Shown here piece by piece: positions 26,243 to 35,455 of a stretch of 64,000 nucleotides of DNA. Position 1 is the first letter of the stretch; the number at the start of each line of letters is the position of its first letter. The notes under the pieces were generated by a model. It was not told the origin of the DNA. It worked only from the letters and a program-made list of their open reading frames with translations, and made no database searches. Source of the DNA: JBBDYG01 sp040901765 (GTDB lineage Bacteria > Planctomycetota > Planctomycetia > Pirellulales > Lacipirellulaceae); assembly GCA_040901765.1 (NCBI GenBank), contig JBBDYG010000048.1:1-64000 (forward strand). The letters run 5' to 3'. The position numbers and the translations under genes are program-made.

Positions 26243-27022
26243 ATGGGCGAGCAGACTGCTGAGTACCGCGAGCTACAAATAGCGTTTCGAGAACTGCACT
26301 CCAATCCGCGCTTTGGCGGCATTGTGCTCGAACTCTGTAAATCCAGCTATCTGGCGAAGTCCGCTGGAGCCGTGCAGCAACGTCTTTTCATCCCATCCGC
26401 AATTAACGCCACCGTCAACGGGCCGAGCGCATTTAATCAGTTAGCGACTGACGCTGGGAAACACATACCAACGTCGATGCGGCGACAGCTACCTGACCTG
26501 CCCACAGACCCATTCACAATTTGGTGTGAAGTGCTGTTGGCATGCCGGCCGGCCGAACTCCCTGCATTGCCCCCGCCCCTCGGGAAGGGGGAGTTGGTGT
26601 CAAAGGCTCCGTTTCTGGATTCGGCCGAGGCCATTGAGTTGTGCGGGTTGCTGACTGATAACCCCACGTTGCCGACGCCGTGCGGCCAACTGAACGATGA
26701 AGTCAATCTGCAGTCGGATCGCCAAGTTGTGTCGGACGGCGAGATTGACGGCCCACTTACCGACCTGATTTCGCTCGATGATGCTGCTTTCCTTGTCGAT
26801 ACGGTGAAGAAAACCATTCAGAATAAGATCTCCTCTGCGCGGCAAGGCTCAGACTGCGGCGAGCATCCGCCCACTGCGGCCATTCCCGGAGTAGGGAACC
26901 GACCGGATCAATACAGTTACGCCCAACTGCGGCCTTGGCTTCTTGTGACTTGGCCTGCGAAAGCTGATCGCTTGCCGGGAGATTTCGCAGCGATCAAGAC
27001 ACTCTTGGCGGCCCGCGTCTGA
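26243..27022 (+). CDS. Mobile-element protein of unknown function
   Basis: The 259-residue product has a helical N-terminus (EYRELQIAFRELHSNPRFGG), a middle segment with PALPPPLGKGE, an acidic stretch LISLDDAAFLVDTVKKT, and a C-terminus YAQLRPWLLVTWPAKADRLPG. No family was recognised. It precedes the excisionase-like and replication genes in the same direction, so it is likely part of the integrative element. The start ATG is the first in the frame. Confidence 0.5.
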   Translation: MGEQTAEYRELQIAFRELHSNPRFGGIVLELCKSSYLAKSAGAVQQRLFIPSAINATVNGPSAFNQLATDAGKHIPTSMRRQLPDLPTDPFTIWCEVLLACRPAELPALPPPLGKGELVSKAPFLDSAEAIELCGLLTDNPTLPTPCGQLNDEVNLQSDRQVVSDGEIDGPLTDLISLDDAAFLVDTVKKTIQNKISSARQGSDCGEHPPTAAIPGVGNRPDQYSYAQLRPWLLVTWPAKADRLPGDFAAIKTLLAARV

Positions 27023-27191
27023 CGGGGTGTCCAGTTGGGATTTGCGTCCCGTTTGCGTCCCGAAGGTATTCCCGCGCCTTCCCGCGCCTTCCCCTTGCGA
27101 CTAAATGCGGTGACATTGCGCGCGTTGCATTAAGACTTCAGGTGCGGCCGCATGGTGCGGCCAAATTCATCACCCCTTGGAGTCATCTCGA

Positions 27192-27389
27192 ATGGAATCG
27201 CCCATCCTCAACCCGTCGCTGTTACTGTCGCCCCGCGACACGGCCAAAGCCCTTTCAATTTCGACGCGCACTTTGTGGTCTTTGACTGCCGCCGGTCAGA
27301 TTCCCCATCTAAAGGTTGGCCGCCTGGTTCGCTACCGGCCTGAATCGGTTCGCGCCTGGCTAGCGGACCGCGAGCGGACAGGCCGGTAG
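27192..27389 (+). CDS. Excisionase/AlpA-like helix-turn-helix protein
   Basis: The 65-residue product has LLSPRDTAKALSISTRTLW and GQIPHLKVGRLVRYRPESV, the MerR-like winged HTH of the helix_turn_helix_17/excisionase family. It probably acts as recombination directionality factor or transcriptional regulator for the element whose integrase is at 30659. The ATG at 27192 is preferred over 27177 because the family motif starts close to it. Confidence 0.75.
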   Translation: MESPILNPSLLLSPRDTAKALSISTRTLWSLTAAGQIPHLKVGRLVRYRPESVRAWLADRERTGR

Positions 27390-27434
27390 TTCCCCTCTTC
27401 ATTTCACCTGCCCAGCCTGGCCGCCAATAAAAGC

Positions 27435-27468
27435 GGCCCGCACCGCTGCAAACGGTAACGGGCCTTTT
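27435..27468 (+). terminator. Terminator-like hairpin between excisionase and replication genes
   Basis: GGCCCG and CGGGCC, with an inner ACCG/CGGT pair, form a hairpin directly followed by TTTT. It lies about 45 bases after the excisionase stop and 17 bases before the replication gene start, so it could be a terminator or an attenuator. Confidence 0.55.
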
Positions 27469-27484
27469 AAGAGGTTCTAGCATC

Positions 27485-30178
27485 ATGATAAGGCAGGATG
27501 CCGCGAAAAGCGACAGCAAGGAAATCGAAAGAGCGGTCAAGTTGCTTTTCTCGCCTGGATCGGTAGTCGAGGTCCGCTGTCTGACCGGCAAACGCACGAC
27601 CGGCGGATATTTCAACGATTATGCAGCACTGGTCAAGGCCGCAGCCGGCATCACTACCGGGAACGTCTACATCACAATTAATGAAGTCGACCCGGCACTG
27701 CTCGCACGCCGGGCCAATCGAATCGACTACGCCGATTCGACCACGGCCGACCACAATATTACACACCGGCGATGGATGCTTGTGGACTGCGATTGCCAGC
27801 GGCCATCGGGAATCAGTGCGACCGATGACGAGCACGAAGCAGCGATCGCTACGGCGCGAGCAATCGGCAAAGCGATGGTGGCCCTCGGGTGGCCGAAGCC
27901 GATCTTGGCCGACTCGGGAAACGGTGCCCATCTACTATTTCGGATCGACCTACCGAACGACCGTGAGAGTGCGAAGCTGGTGGAGCGTTTGCTCGCACAA
28001 CTGGGCATCGACCACGATGACGACGCGGAGTGCTCGCCGCGTGTGAAGGTGGACCAGACGGTCTACAACGCGAGTCGTATCTGCAAACTCTACGGCACCG
28101 TAGCCCGCAAGGGTGATCCGACGGCGGATCGTCCGCACCGGCTGAGCAAGCTGCTTTTCGTGCCGGACGCGATCGACGTTGTCACCCGCGAGCAACTGGA
28201 ACGGTATGCAGGACCGGAGCCGCCGGCACCGCAACCGAAGAAATATCAGGGCAACGGTCATGCCGATACTTTCGATCTTCGTGTCTTCATCGCGCAGAAC
28301 TTGCAAGTCAGGTCCGAAGGTGCCTACACCAACAGCAACGGAGCGGTACATCGGTGGCGACTAGAAACGTGCCCCCTGTGCTGCGAATCGGATAACAGCG
28401 CTGTCGTTCTTCAGTATGGTGATGGCCGGATCGGTTATCGCTGCCACCACAACCGCTGCCTGAGAATGAGTTGGGCTGATCTTCGTGAGAAGTTCCAGCC
28501 CGGTTATCGTGATCGTCGCGAGCAACAACGCGCTCGAGGTGCTGATCGTAGCGGAATGGATGACCTACGGCCAGAACGTGAGAAGCCCCAGCCCGCGCGT
28601 GAAGTGATCCGGTACGAGCGGTTTCCTACATCGGCCTTGCCTAAGCCCCTTCGCGGCTTCGTGGTCGCAGCAGCTAAGGCAATTGGTTGCGATCCGTCCT
28701 ACGTCGCGCTGCCGTTGATGACGGCCTGTGCGGCTGCAATTGGCAACACCCGCCGATTACGAATCAAGGCGGGTTGGACCGAACCTCCGATCTTATGGAC
28801 CGTGATCGTCGGCGAGTCAGGCGCAGGAAAAACTCCCCCGCTAAAGTTAGCACTCACGGCCCTTCGTGCTCGGCAGGGTAAAGCGATCAAGCTACATGCC
28901 GAAGCGATGGCTGAATACGAGATTGATCTAGCCCATTGGGAGAAGGCTCACGCGGAGTGGAAGAAAAAAACGAAGGATGCAGGCGAGCCGCCAGAGAAGC
29001 CCCCGATACCGCTGATGGATCGGTGTATTGTTTCCGATTGCACGGTCGAAAGTTTAGCACCGATCCTCTTGGCAAATCCACGCGGCCTCTTGCTGGTTCG
29101 CGATGAACTTGCTGGCTGGATCGGATCGTTTGACCGGTATGCAGCGAAGGGTAGCGCGGACGCGGCGCACTGGCTGTCAATGAACAGCGGCGAGAACATC
29201 ATCGTGGATCGAAAGACGGGTTTCCCGCGCACGATCTTCGTCCCTCGGGCCGCGGTGAGTGTGACCGGCGGGATTCAGCCCGCGATCTTAGAGCGTGCCC
29301 TCGGGCGCGAACATCGCGAGTCAGGGTTGGCGGCCCGGCTGCTGCTGGCCTATCCCCCACGGATCGTCAAGCGATGGACCGAAGCCGGGATTGATCCAGC
29401 GGTCGAGAAGCGGATTGAGAATCTGATCGAGCGATTGTACGAACTTCAGCCGACCTATGGTGACGACGACGAACCCCGGTCAGTAGTGATCGAGATGGAC
29501 GCCGCGGCCCGGGCCTTGTGGATCGAGTTCTACGATTCACACAACGCCGAAGCGGTGGACCTGGAAGGTGATCTATCGGCGGCCTGGTCGAAGCTGGAAG
29601 CCTACGCGGCCCGACTGGCCCTGGTCGTCCACTTCGTGCGATGGGCGGCCAATGATCCAGCCCTCGGCCACGAGGCGCGGGTCGATGCTGTGAGTCTGGC
29701 CTCGGCCCTGGAATTGATTCGGTGGTTTAAGAATGAATGTCGAAGGGTCTACGGGATGTTTGGCGAGTCAGACGGCGACCGGGAGTGTCGGGAGCTTATC
29801 AATCTGATTGATCGGTTGTCCGATCCGATCCACGGTATCACCCCAAACGATCTTCGTAGGCGATCCCGCCGATTCGCAACCAGCGAAGGCGCAGAACAAG
29901 CCCTGGTCGATCTTGTCTCCGCCGGTTTTGGGGAATGGCATGTTCCTACCCCCGATCAAGGCGGTCGGCCCACCCGCTACTTCCGGCTGGTATCGAGTGT
30001 ATCCGTATCCGATACCCCATCGAATCCCGAAGAAAACGAGGGTTTAGGATACGGATACAACGAAGACAGTGAAGAAAACGACCTAGCAGGTGACAACCCG
30101 TGGGGTCAGGAATGGGAACGAGAGGAGGATGTCGAAGCCCGCGGCTGGGAACCAGAGGAGGAGGTGATTGAACTGTGA
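27485..30178 (+). CDS. Primase/DUF3987-type replication protein of integrative element
   Basis: The 897-residue product has an N-terminal primase-polymerase-like region (WMLVDCDCQRPSG near residue 97, LADSGNGAHLLFRIDLP near 140, VDQTVYNASRICKLYGT near 190). A Cys/His cluster near residues 297-322 (ETCPLCCES, GYRCHHNRC) is a likely zinc-binding site. A DUF3987-type P-loop helicase domain follows (VIVGESGAGKTPPLK near 440, LLLVRDELAGWIGSF near 535). The C-terminal end is very acidic. It is the probable replicase of the element. Its stop TGA overlaps the next ATG by one base. Confidence 0.75.
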   Translation: MIRQDAAKSDSKEIERAVKLLFSPGSVVEVRCLTGKRTTGGYFNDYAALVKAAAGITTGNVYITINEVDPALLARRANRIDYADSTTADHNITHRRWMLVDCDCQRPSGISATDDEHEAAIATARAIGKAMVALGWPKPILADSGNGAHLLFRIDLPNDRESAKLVERLLAQLGIDHDDDAECSPRVKVDQTVYNASRICKLYGTVARKGDPTADRPHRLSKLLFVPDAIDVVTREQLERYAGPEPPAPQPKKYQGNGHADTFDLRVFIAQNLQVRSEGAYTNSNGAVHRWRLETCPLCCESDNSAVVLQYGDGRIGYRCHHNRCLRMSWADLREKFQPGYRDRREQQRARGADRSGMDDLRPEREKPQPAREVIRYERFPTSALPKPLRGFVVAAAKAIGCDPSYVALPLMTACAAAIGNTRRLRIKAGWTEPPILWTVIVGESGAGKTPPLKLALTALRARQGKAIKLHAEAMAEYEIDLAHWEKAHAEWKKKTKDAGEPPEKPPIPLMDRCIVSDCTVESLAPILLANPRGLLLVRDELAGWIGSFDRYAAKGSADAAHWLSMNSGENIIVDRKTGFPRTIFVPRAAVSVTGGIQPAILERALGREHRESGLAARLLLAYPPRIVKRWTEAGIDPAVEKRIENLIERLYELQPTYGDDDEPRSVVIEMDAAARALWIEFYDSHNAEAVDLEGDLSAAWSKLEAYAARLALVVHFVRWAANDPALGHEARVDAVSLASALELIRWFKNECRRVYGMFGESDGDRECRELINLIDRLSDPIHGITPNDLRRRSRRFATSEGAEQALVDLVSAGFGEWHVPTPDQGGRPTRYFRLVSSVSVSDTPSNPEENEGLGYGYNEDSEENDLAGDNPWGQEWEREEDVEARGWEPEEEVIEL

Positions 30179-30375
30179 TGACCGCTACTGACTACATCGC
30201 GTTCCTAGAGTCGATGGGCGTCACCTTGAAGGTTAAGGGTGATCGGCTGCAAGTGTCCCCATCCCGGTTGGTTGGGCCTGGCACCCTGGAAATCTTGAAG
30301 CAGTACAAGGCGGAGATCATCGCGGCGATTGAGGAACAAACGTCGAATTCTCAACTCAACCCCTTGCGCATTTAG
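30178..30375 (+). CDS. TubC-N-like small protein
   Basis: The 65-residue product (YIAFLESMGVTLKVKGDRL, LEILKQYKAEIIAAI) matches the pattern of the TubC N-terminal docking domain: an initial helix, a VxGDxLxV strand and a helix with LK..K.EI. In megasynthases this domain mediates subunit docking. As a standalone gene coupled to a replication protein it recurs in mobile elements and may dock proteins to the replicase; that is inference. TGATG overlap with the upstream gene indicates coupled translation. Confidence 0.65.
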   Translation: MTATDYIAFLESMGVTLKVKGDRLQVSPSRLVGPGTLEILKQYKAEIIAAIEEQTSNSQLNPLRI

Positions 30376-30386
30376 AAAGGCACGCT

Positions 30387-30656
30387 ATGATGCTGGATAT
30401 GGCAAAGAAAAGAGCAACTCGAACGAAGCCGACCGTTGGCAAACTGCCGCCACTGTCGGACCAACTCAAAGACGTGCTCGTGAACGGCGGAGTGACCCGC
30501 TACCGGATCGCCAAAGATACCGGCGTGAGCGAGCAGACGATCAGCAAATTTGTGAACGGTCACCAGTTGATCGGGCTGGGCACGGTCGATATCCTCGGCC
30601 AGTACCTCGGCCTGCGGCTGGTGAGTGACCATCCCCAAGTGAAAGGGGGGAAGTGA
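30387..30656 (+). CDS. XRE-type helix-turn-helix regulator
   Basis: The 89-residue product has a basic leader and TRYRIAKDTGVSEQTISKFV, a typical Cro/CI HTH, then LIGLGTVDILGQYLGLRLV. AAAGG precedes the ATG pair. It lies 11 bases after the TubC-like gene and immediately before the integrase gene, so it is part of the element's operon and probably its repressor. Confidence 0.75.
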   Translation: MMLDMAKKRATRTKPTVGKLPPLSDQLKDVLVNGGVTRYRIAKDTGVSEQTISKFVNGHQLIGLGTVDILGQYLGLRLVSDHPQVKGGK

Positions 30657-30658
30657 TT

Positions 30659-32032
<1,374 letters not shown>

Positions 32033-32097
32033 ATGCTTTATTCACTAGGCTACGCCGATCCGTGGCAGCCGACAATGTCTTGGCTCGTGGTTCAAGT

Positions 32098-32170
32098 GGA
32101 ATCCGGAGGGACTCGAACCCGCCCTCGCCAACACAGGAAATTGGTTGCCGTCCAATCGGCGACGGCCGCA
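32098..32170 (-). tRNA. Degenerate tRNA-Arg(CCT)-like sequence
   Basis: On the minus strand a D arm (GTCG/CGGC), an anticodon arm (CCAAT-TTCCTGT-GTTGG, anticodon CCT), a short variable region and a T arm (GCGGG-TTCGAGT-CCCTC, one mismatch) are in the right order and spacing. The expected 5' acceptor strand complementary to the 3' side CGGATTC was not found, so it may be a non-functional or partly displaced copy. Confidence 0.35.
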
Positions 32171-32266
32171 CTCAAGCATACACCGATCAGTGACCAGCAC
32201 GCCACACCAAACGCGCGGAACAGCCTCTGTCGCATGCACCCGCGGGAGCGCATCCAGAGCAAAGGT

Positions 32267-33916
32267 TTATTCCTGGTGAGCGCGCGGTAGCATCTCCGGT
32301 GGTCGTCCGATCGCACGGACCATCTGCAATTGAGCTGCGTTGTAATCAATCACGGCGTCGAGATACTGGGTTCGCGCCGCCGCCAAGGCGCCGATCGCCT
32401 GCTGGATTTCGATCGGACGTAGCTCGCCGGCCTGGATACCTTCCATATTGAGCCGAACGGCCTGGTAGGCGGATTCGACCGGCGGGCGGGTCACTTCGAT
32501 CTGCCGGTCACGCATCTGAATGCGTTGATACGCCTGGGCGACCTCCGCTTCGATAATCTCGCGAATCTGCTGTAGGGCCAGGGTGGCTTGGCGGGTCAGG
32601 CTCTGTTGCTCGCGCTGCCGCGCGGAATTTCCAAACCCCAAGTTCTCAACCTGCCAGAGCAAGGCCACGTCGAAATCCGCCCGACCGCCGAAGTTGTCGA
32701 TTTCAGAGCCTTCGCTGCCGCCGAACCCGCCGCCGCTGACACCGGCATACAGATTAGGGACCCAAGGCCGCAACTGTTCCTGCCGACGACGCAGTGCCGC
32801 AGCATCGCGCTGGGCGTCGGCACTGGCCATCTCGGGGCGAACGGCAACTGCCTGAGCGATCAGGGGTTGCAGCGGCATGGAAGTCTCAACAAACTCCAAC
32901 GGCGCGGGATTGTTGTCGGCCGCTTGAAGGCGAACTGCCGGATCGAGCCGCAATAATCGGGCCAGTTCGGCAGAGATTACCGCCACATCCTCGCGCGCCT
33001 GCCAAACGTCGCGCTGCCTACTGGCCGCCTCAATCACGGCGCGGTCCGCATCGGCCTGGAGCCCCTGGCCCGTTTCAGCGAAGTTTCGTGTGATTCTGAC
33101 TAACTCATTGGCATTTTGAACCGCTTCCTCCGCGATGGCGACCCGCGCCTGGGCGCGTGCCAAGGCGAGATAACCCACGGCGACTTGCAGCAGCGTATCG
33201 TTAAAAGTGGAGGTTCGGTCGGCGGCCGTCGCCCGCACGATTTGGCGCGCGGAGAGCGGTTCAAACAGCGCATCGACCAGCGATAAATCGACGAACATGC
33301 GGGCTGGGCCGCCCGAACCACCCGCCGCGGGCGAATTGCCAATCCCGGCCGCACCACCGGTGAACAGAGCGCTGCGGCTGGCTTCAATGACTCGGCCCTC
33401 CGTCTCCTGGATACGGCCCGCGTGGTTGTAATAAACGACGCCGCCGTTGAGATTCGGAATCCACAATGCCCGCGCGCCGGTTAGGCGAGCCGCCGCTTGA
33501 TTCACGCGCTCGGCAGCGATCGCAATTTGAAGATTGTTTGCGCCAGCCAGCGCTAGGGCCGTCGGTAAGTCGATCGGGAAGGCTTGTTCGTTCGGCGCGA
33601 CCACACCTGGCGGCAGCGTCTCGACGGATTCCATCCCGACCCCCGCCGGTTGGGAAAGAAGCGGCTCCAGGTGTTGAACCGGCTTTACGTCTTCCGACTT
33701 GTAGGTTGACGAGAGTAGCTCAGCTATCGGCTCGAAGCGAATCGCATCGTTGTGAATGCCACTGATTGAGCTCGTCTTCTCCCTCTGCTGTGCGGCTTCC
33801 GGTGGCGCAGCCTGCAGTTCGGACGGAGGCATCGACGCCAATGTCCCCACGATCACCGCGAGCTGGAAATAAATCCTACGCTCAAACCGCGACGCGAAGC
33901 CAGTCTTGGTCACCAT
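32267..33916 (-). CDS. TolC-family outer-membrane efflux protein
   Basis: The 549-residue product has an N-terminal signal region (FQLAVIVGTLASMPPSELQA), a low-complexity linker of about 80 residues, then the TolC/OEP fold: two repeats rich in long helices (INQAAARLTGARALWIPNL-type segment near 160, AVAVRPEMASADAQRDAA near 350). It ends around YLDAVIDYNAAQLQMVRAIG. It is the last gene of the leftward sigma/anti-sigma/RND operon and would form the outer-membrane channel of the tripartite pump. Confidence 0.85.
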   Translation of the reverse strand: MVTKTGFASRFERRIYFQLAVIVGTLASMPPSELQAAPPEAAQQREKTSSISGIHNDAIRFEPIAELLSSTYKSEDVKPVQHLEPLLSQPAGVGMESVETLPPGVVAPNEQAFPIDLPTALALAGANNLQIAIAAERVNQAAARLTGARALWIPNLNGGVVYYNHAGRIQETEGRVIEASRSALFTGGAAGIGNSPAAGGSGGPARMFVDLSLVDALFEPLSARQIVRATAADRTSTFNDTLLQVAVGYLALARAQARVAIAEEAVQNANELVRITRNFAETGQGLQADADRAVIEAASRQRDVWQAREDVAVISAELARLLRLDPAVRLQAADNNPAPLEFVETSMPLQPLIAQAVAVRPEMASADAQRDAAALRRRQEQLRPWVPNLYAGVSGGGFGGSEGSEIDNFGGRADFDVALLWQVENLGFGNSARQREQQSLTRQATLALQQIREIIEAEVAQAYQRIQMRDRQIEVTRPPVESAYQAVRLNMEGIQAGELRPIEIQQAIGALAAARTQYLDAVIDYNAAQLQMVRAIGRPPEMLPRAHQE

Positions 33917-34060
33917 AGCCCCCTCCCTGGGACAAAGTTCTCACGGATTGCATATAAAATCGGCAAATCCATTTGCCGATGTGCTCAAGTTTTAAGTCAT
34001 TATTCTGCTTGACTCGACCACGCTAGCACGCGCGGCAAATGACGCCGTGCAGCCTGTAGT

Positions 34061-35428
34061 TCACGGTGACTTCGCCAGCCGAACGGCATCCCCGGGTTGA
34101 ATCGGAACGGTGGAGTCGAGCACCACTAAGTCATTAGGGCCGACGCCGTCGAGAATCTCGGTGCGACTGCTGTCCGCAAAGCCGACCGTGACGGCGCGCT
34201 TTTCGACAATGCCATTGCTGGCACAGTACACGCAAGGAGTTCCATCATCGTAGCGCAGGCTCTGCGAGGGCACGAGCACCGCCTGCGGGCGATCGGCGAG
34301 CACGACCGTGATCATGCCGTACATCCCCGGGCGCAGGCCGGTGCGACCACCGTTCATTTCCACTTCCCCGCGCAGTGTTCGGGTTCTGGGGTCGAGAACT
34401 CCCGTCGTGCGCGTGACTCGTCCGTCAAATTTCCGCCCTGTCAAAGCATCGACGACTAATGAAGCAGGCTGGTCGACGTGGAGCTGCGAAGATTGAGATT
34501 CTGGAACGTCAAAGACAATTCGCAACCTTTCGTCCCGATCCACGGTGAAGAGCGGCTCCGTCATCGAACTTGCAGCAGACCGGACGAAGTCCCCCGAATC
34601 GACCACGCGACGGGTGATCAGGCCATCGTACGGCGCGACGATCTGGGCGTACTCCATCAGGATTTCGGTCTGTTTGAGATTGGCCTCGGTCACTTTGAGC
34701 TGGGCCTCGGCCCGCGCCAAATCGGCTTCCGCTTGAAGCTGGCGCGTTTGCGCCACTTTGACATTCGCTTCGGCCGATCGTATATTCGCCCGCGCACCAT
34801 CGAGGGCTGATTCGGCCGAACGAAGGCTGTTGAGCTTTTCATCCAAGATGGCCTCATTCATGGACCGGTTCGCGACAAGCTCTCCGATTCTCTTATGTTC
34901 GGCGCTGCGGAAAGCGATTTCTGCCTCGTGCATGGCAATCGCCGCTCGTGCCACATCGAGCTTCGCTTCAGCGGCTCCAACCGCGGCAGCCGCTGCCGCA
35001 ATACTCGCTTTGGACTGTTCGACCGCCGCGCGAGCGTCGTCCACCAGCGACGCTTTTTGCAGGCGCTCCTGGTCCATCTCAGGAATCCACAACTGGGCGA
35101 GCACTTGCCCCTTCTTTACCCGATCTCCGATATCAACGTTTACTTGCGAAACATAACCTGCCGCCTTGGCGTAGATATCAGTCCGTTCAAACGGCTCTAC
35201 TTGCGCCGGCTGGGTGGTCGAGCGATGAAGGTTCTCGACCGTCGGACGCACTACCGTTACCGGATTGGCGCCGCCGGCAACCACTTGCTGTTCCGCGACA
35301 GGGCGACCTGCCGCGGGGTTTGCCCCGTGAGCCGTCGTTGAATCACTGGCCCCACCGAAGGCGACCAACCCCGTCGCCGTGAGGATCGCAGCGGCCGCGG
35401 TTAATGAATAGTACGAAAATCGCTTCAT
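34061..35428 (-). CDS. RND efflux periplasmic adaptor (membrane-fusion protein)
   Basis: The 455-residue product has a signal/anchor (SLTAAAAILTATGLVAFGG), a barrel-sandwich half-motif (YAKAAGYVSQVNVDIGDRVK), a long alpha-hairpin of alternating Ala/Glu/Arg heptads (about residues 115-250), the second half-motif ending ILMEYAQIVAPYDGLITRR, and beta-barrel and proximal domains. This is the HlyD/AcrA-like architecture. The gene lies 27 bases after the permease gene and before the TolC-like gene. Confidence 0.9.
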   Translation of the reverse strand: MKRFSYYSLTAAAAILTATGLVAFGGASDSTTAHGANPAAGRPVAEQQVVAGGANPVTVVRPTVENLHRSTTQPAQVEPFERTDIYAKAAGYVSQVNVDIGDRVKKGQVLAQLWIPEMDQERLQKASLVDDARAAVEQSKASIAAAAAAVGAAEAKLDVARAAIAMHEAEIAFRSAEHKRIGELVANRSMNEAILDEKLNSLRSAESALDGARANIRSAEANVKVAQTRQLQAEADLARAEAQLKVTEANLKQTEILMEYAQIVAPYDGLITRRVVDSGDFVRSAASSMTEPLFTVDRDERLRIVFDVPESQSSQLHVDQPASLVVDALTGRKFDGRVTRTTGVLDPRTRTLRGEVEMNGGRTGLRPGMYGMITVVLADRPQAVLVPSQSLRYDDGTPCVYCASNGIVEKRAVTVGFADSSRTEILDGVGPNDLVVLDSTVPIQPGDAVRLAKSP

Positions 35429-35455
35429 TGCATACCTCCAAGCTCTGAAATAGGA

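Noticed and set aside
27055..27110. Short direct repeat CCCGCGCCTT near 27070
   Set aside because: Two adjacent copies in GC-rich sequence are expected by chance and show no link to an att site or origin.
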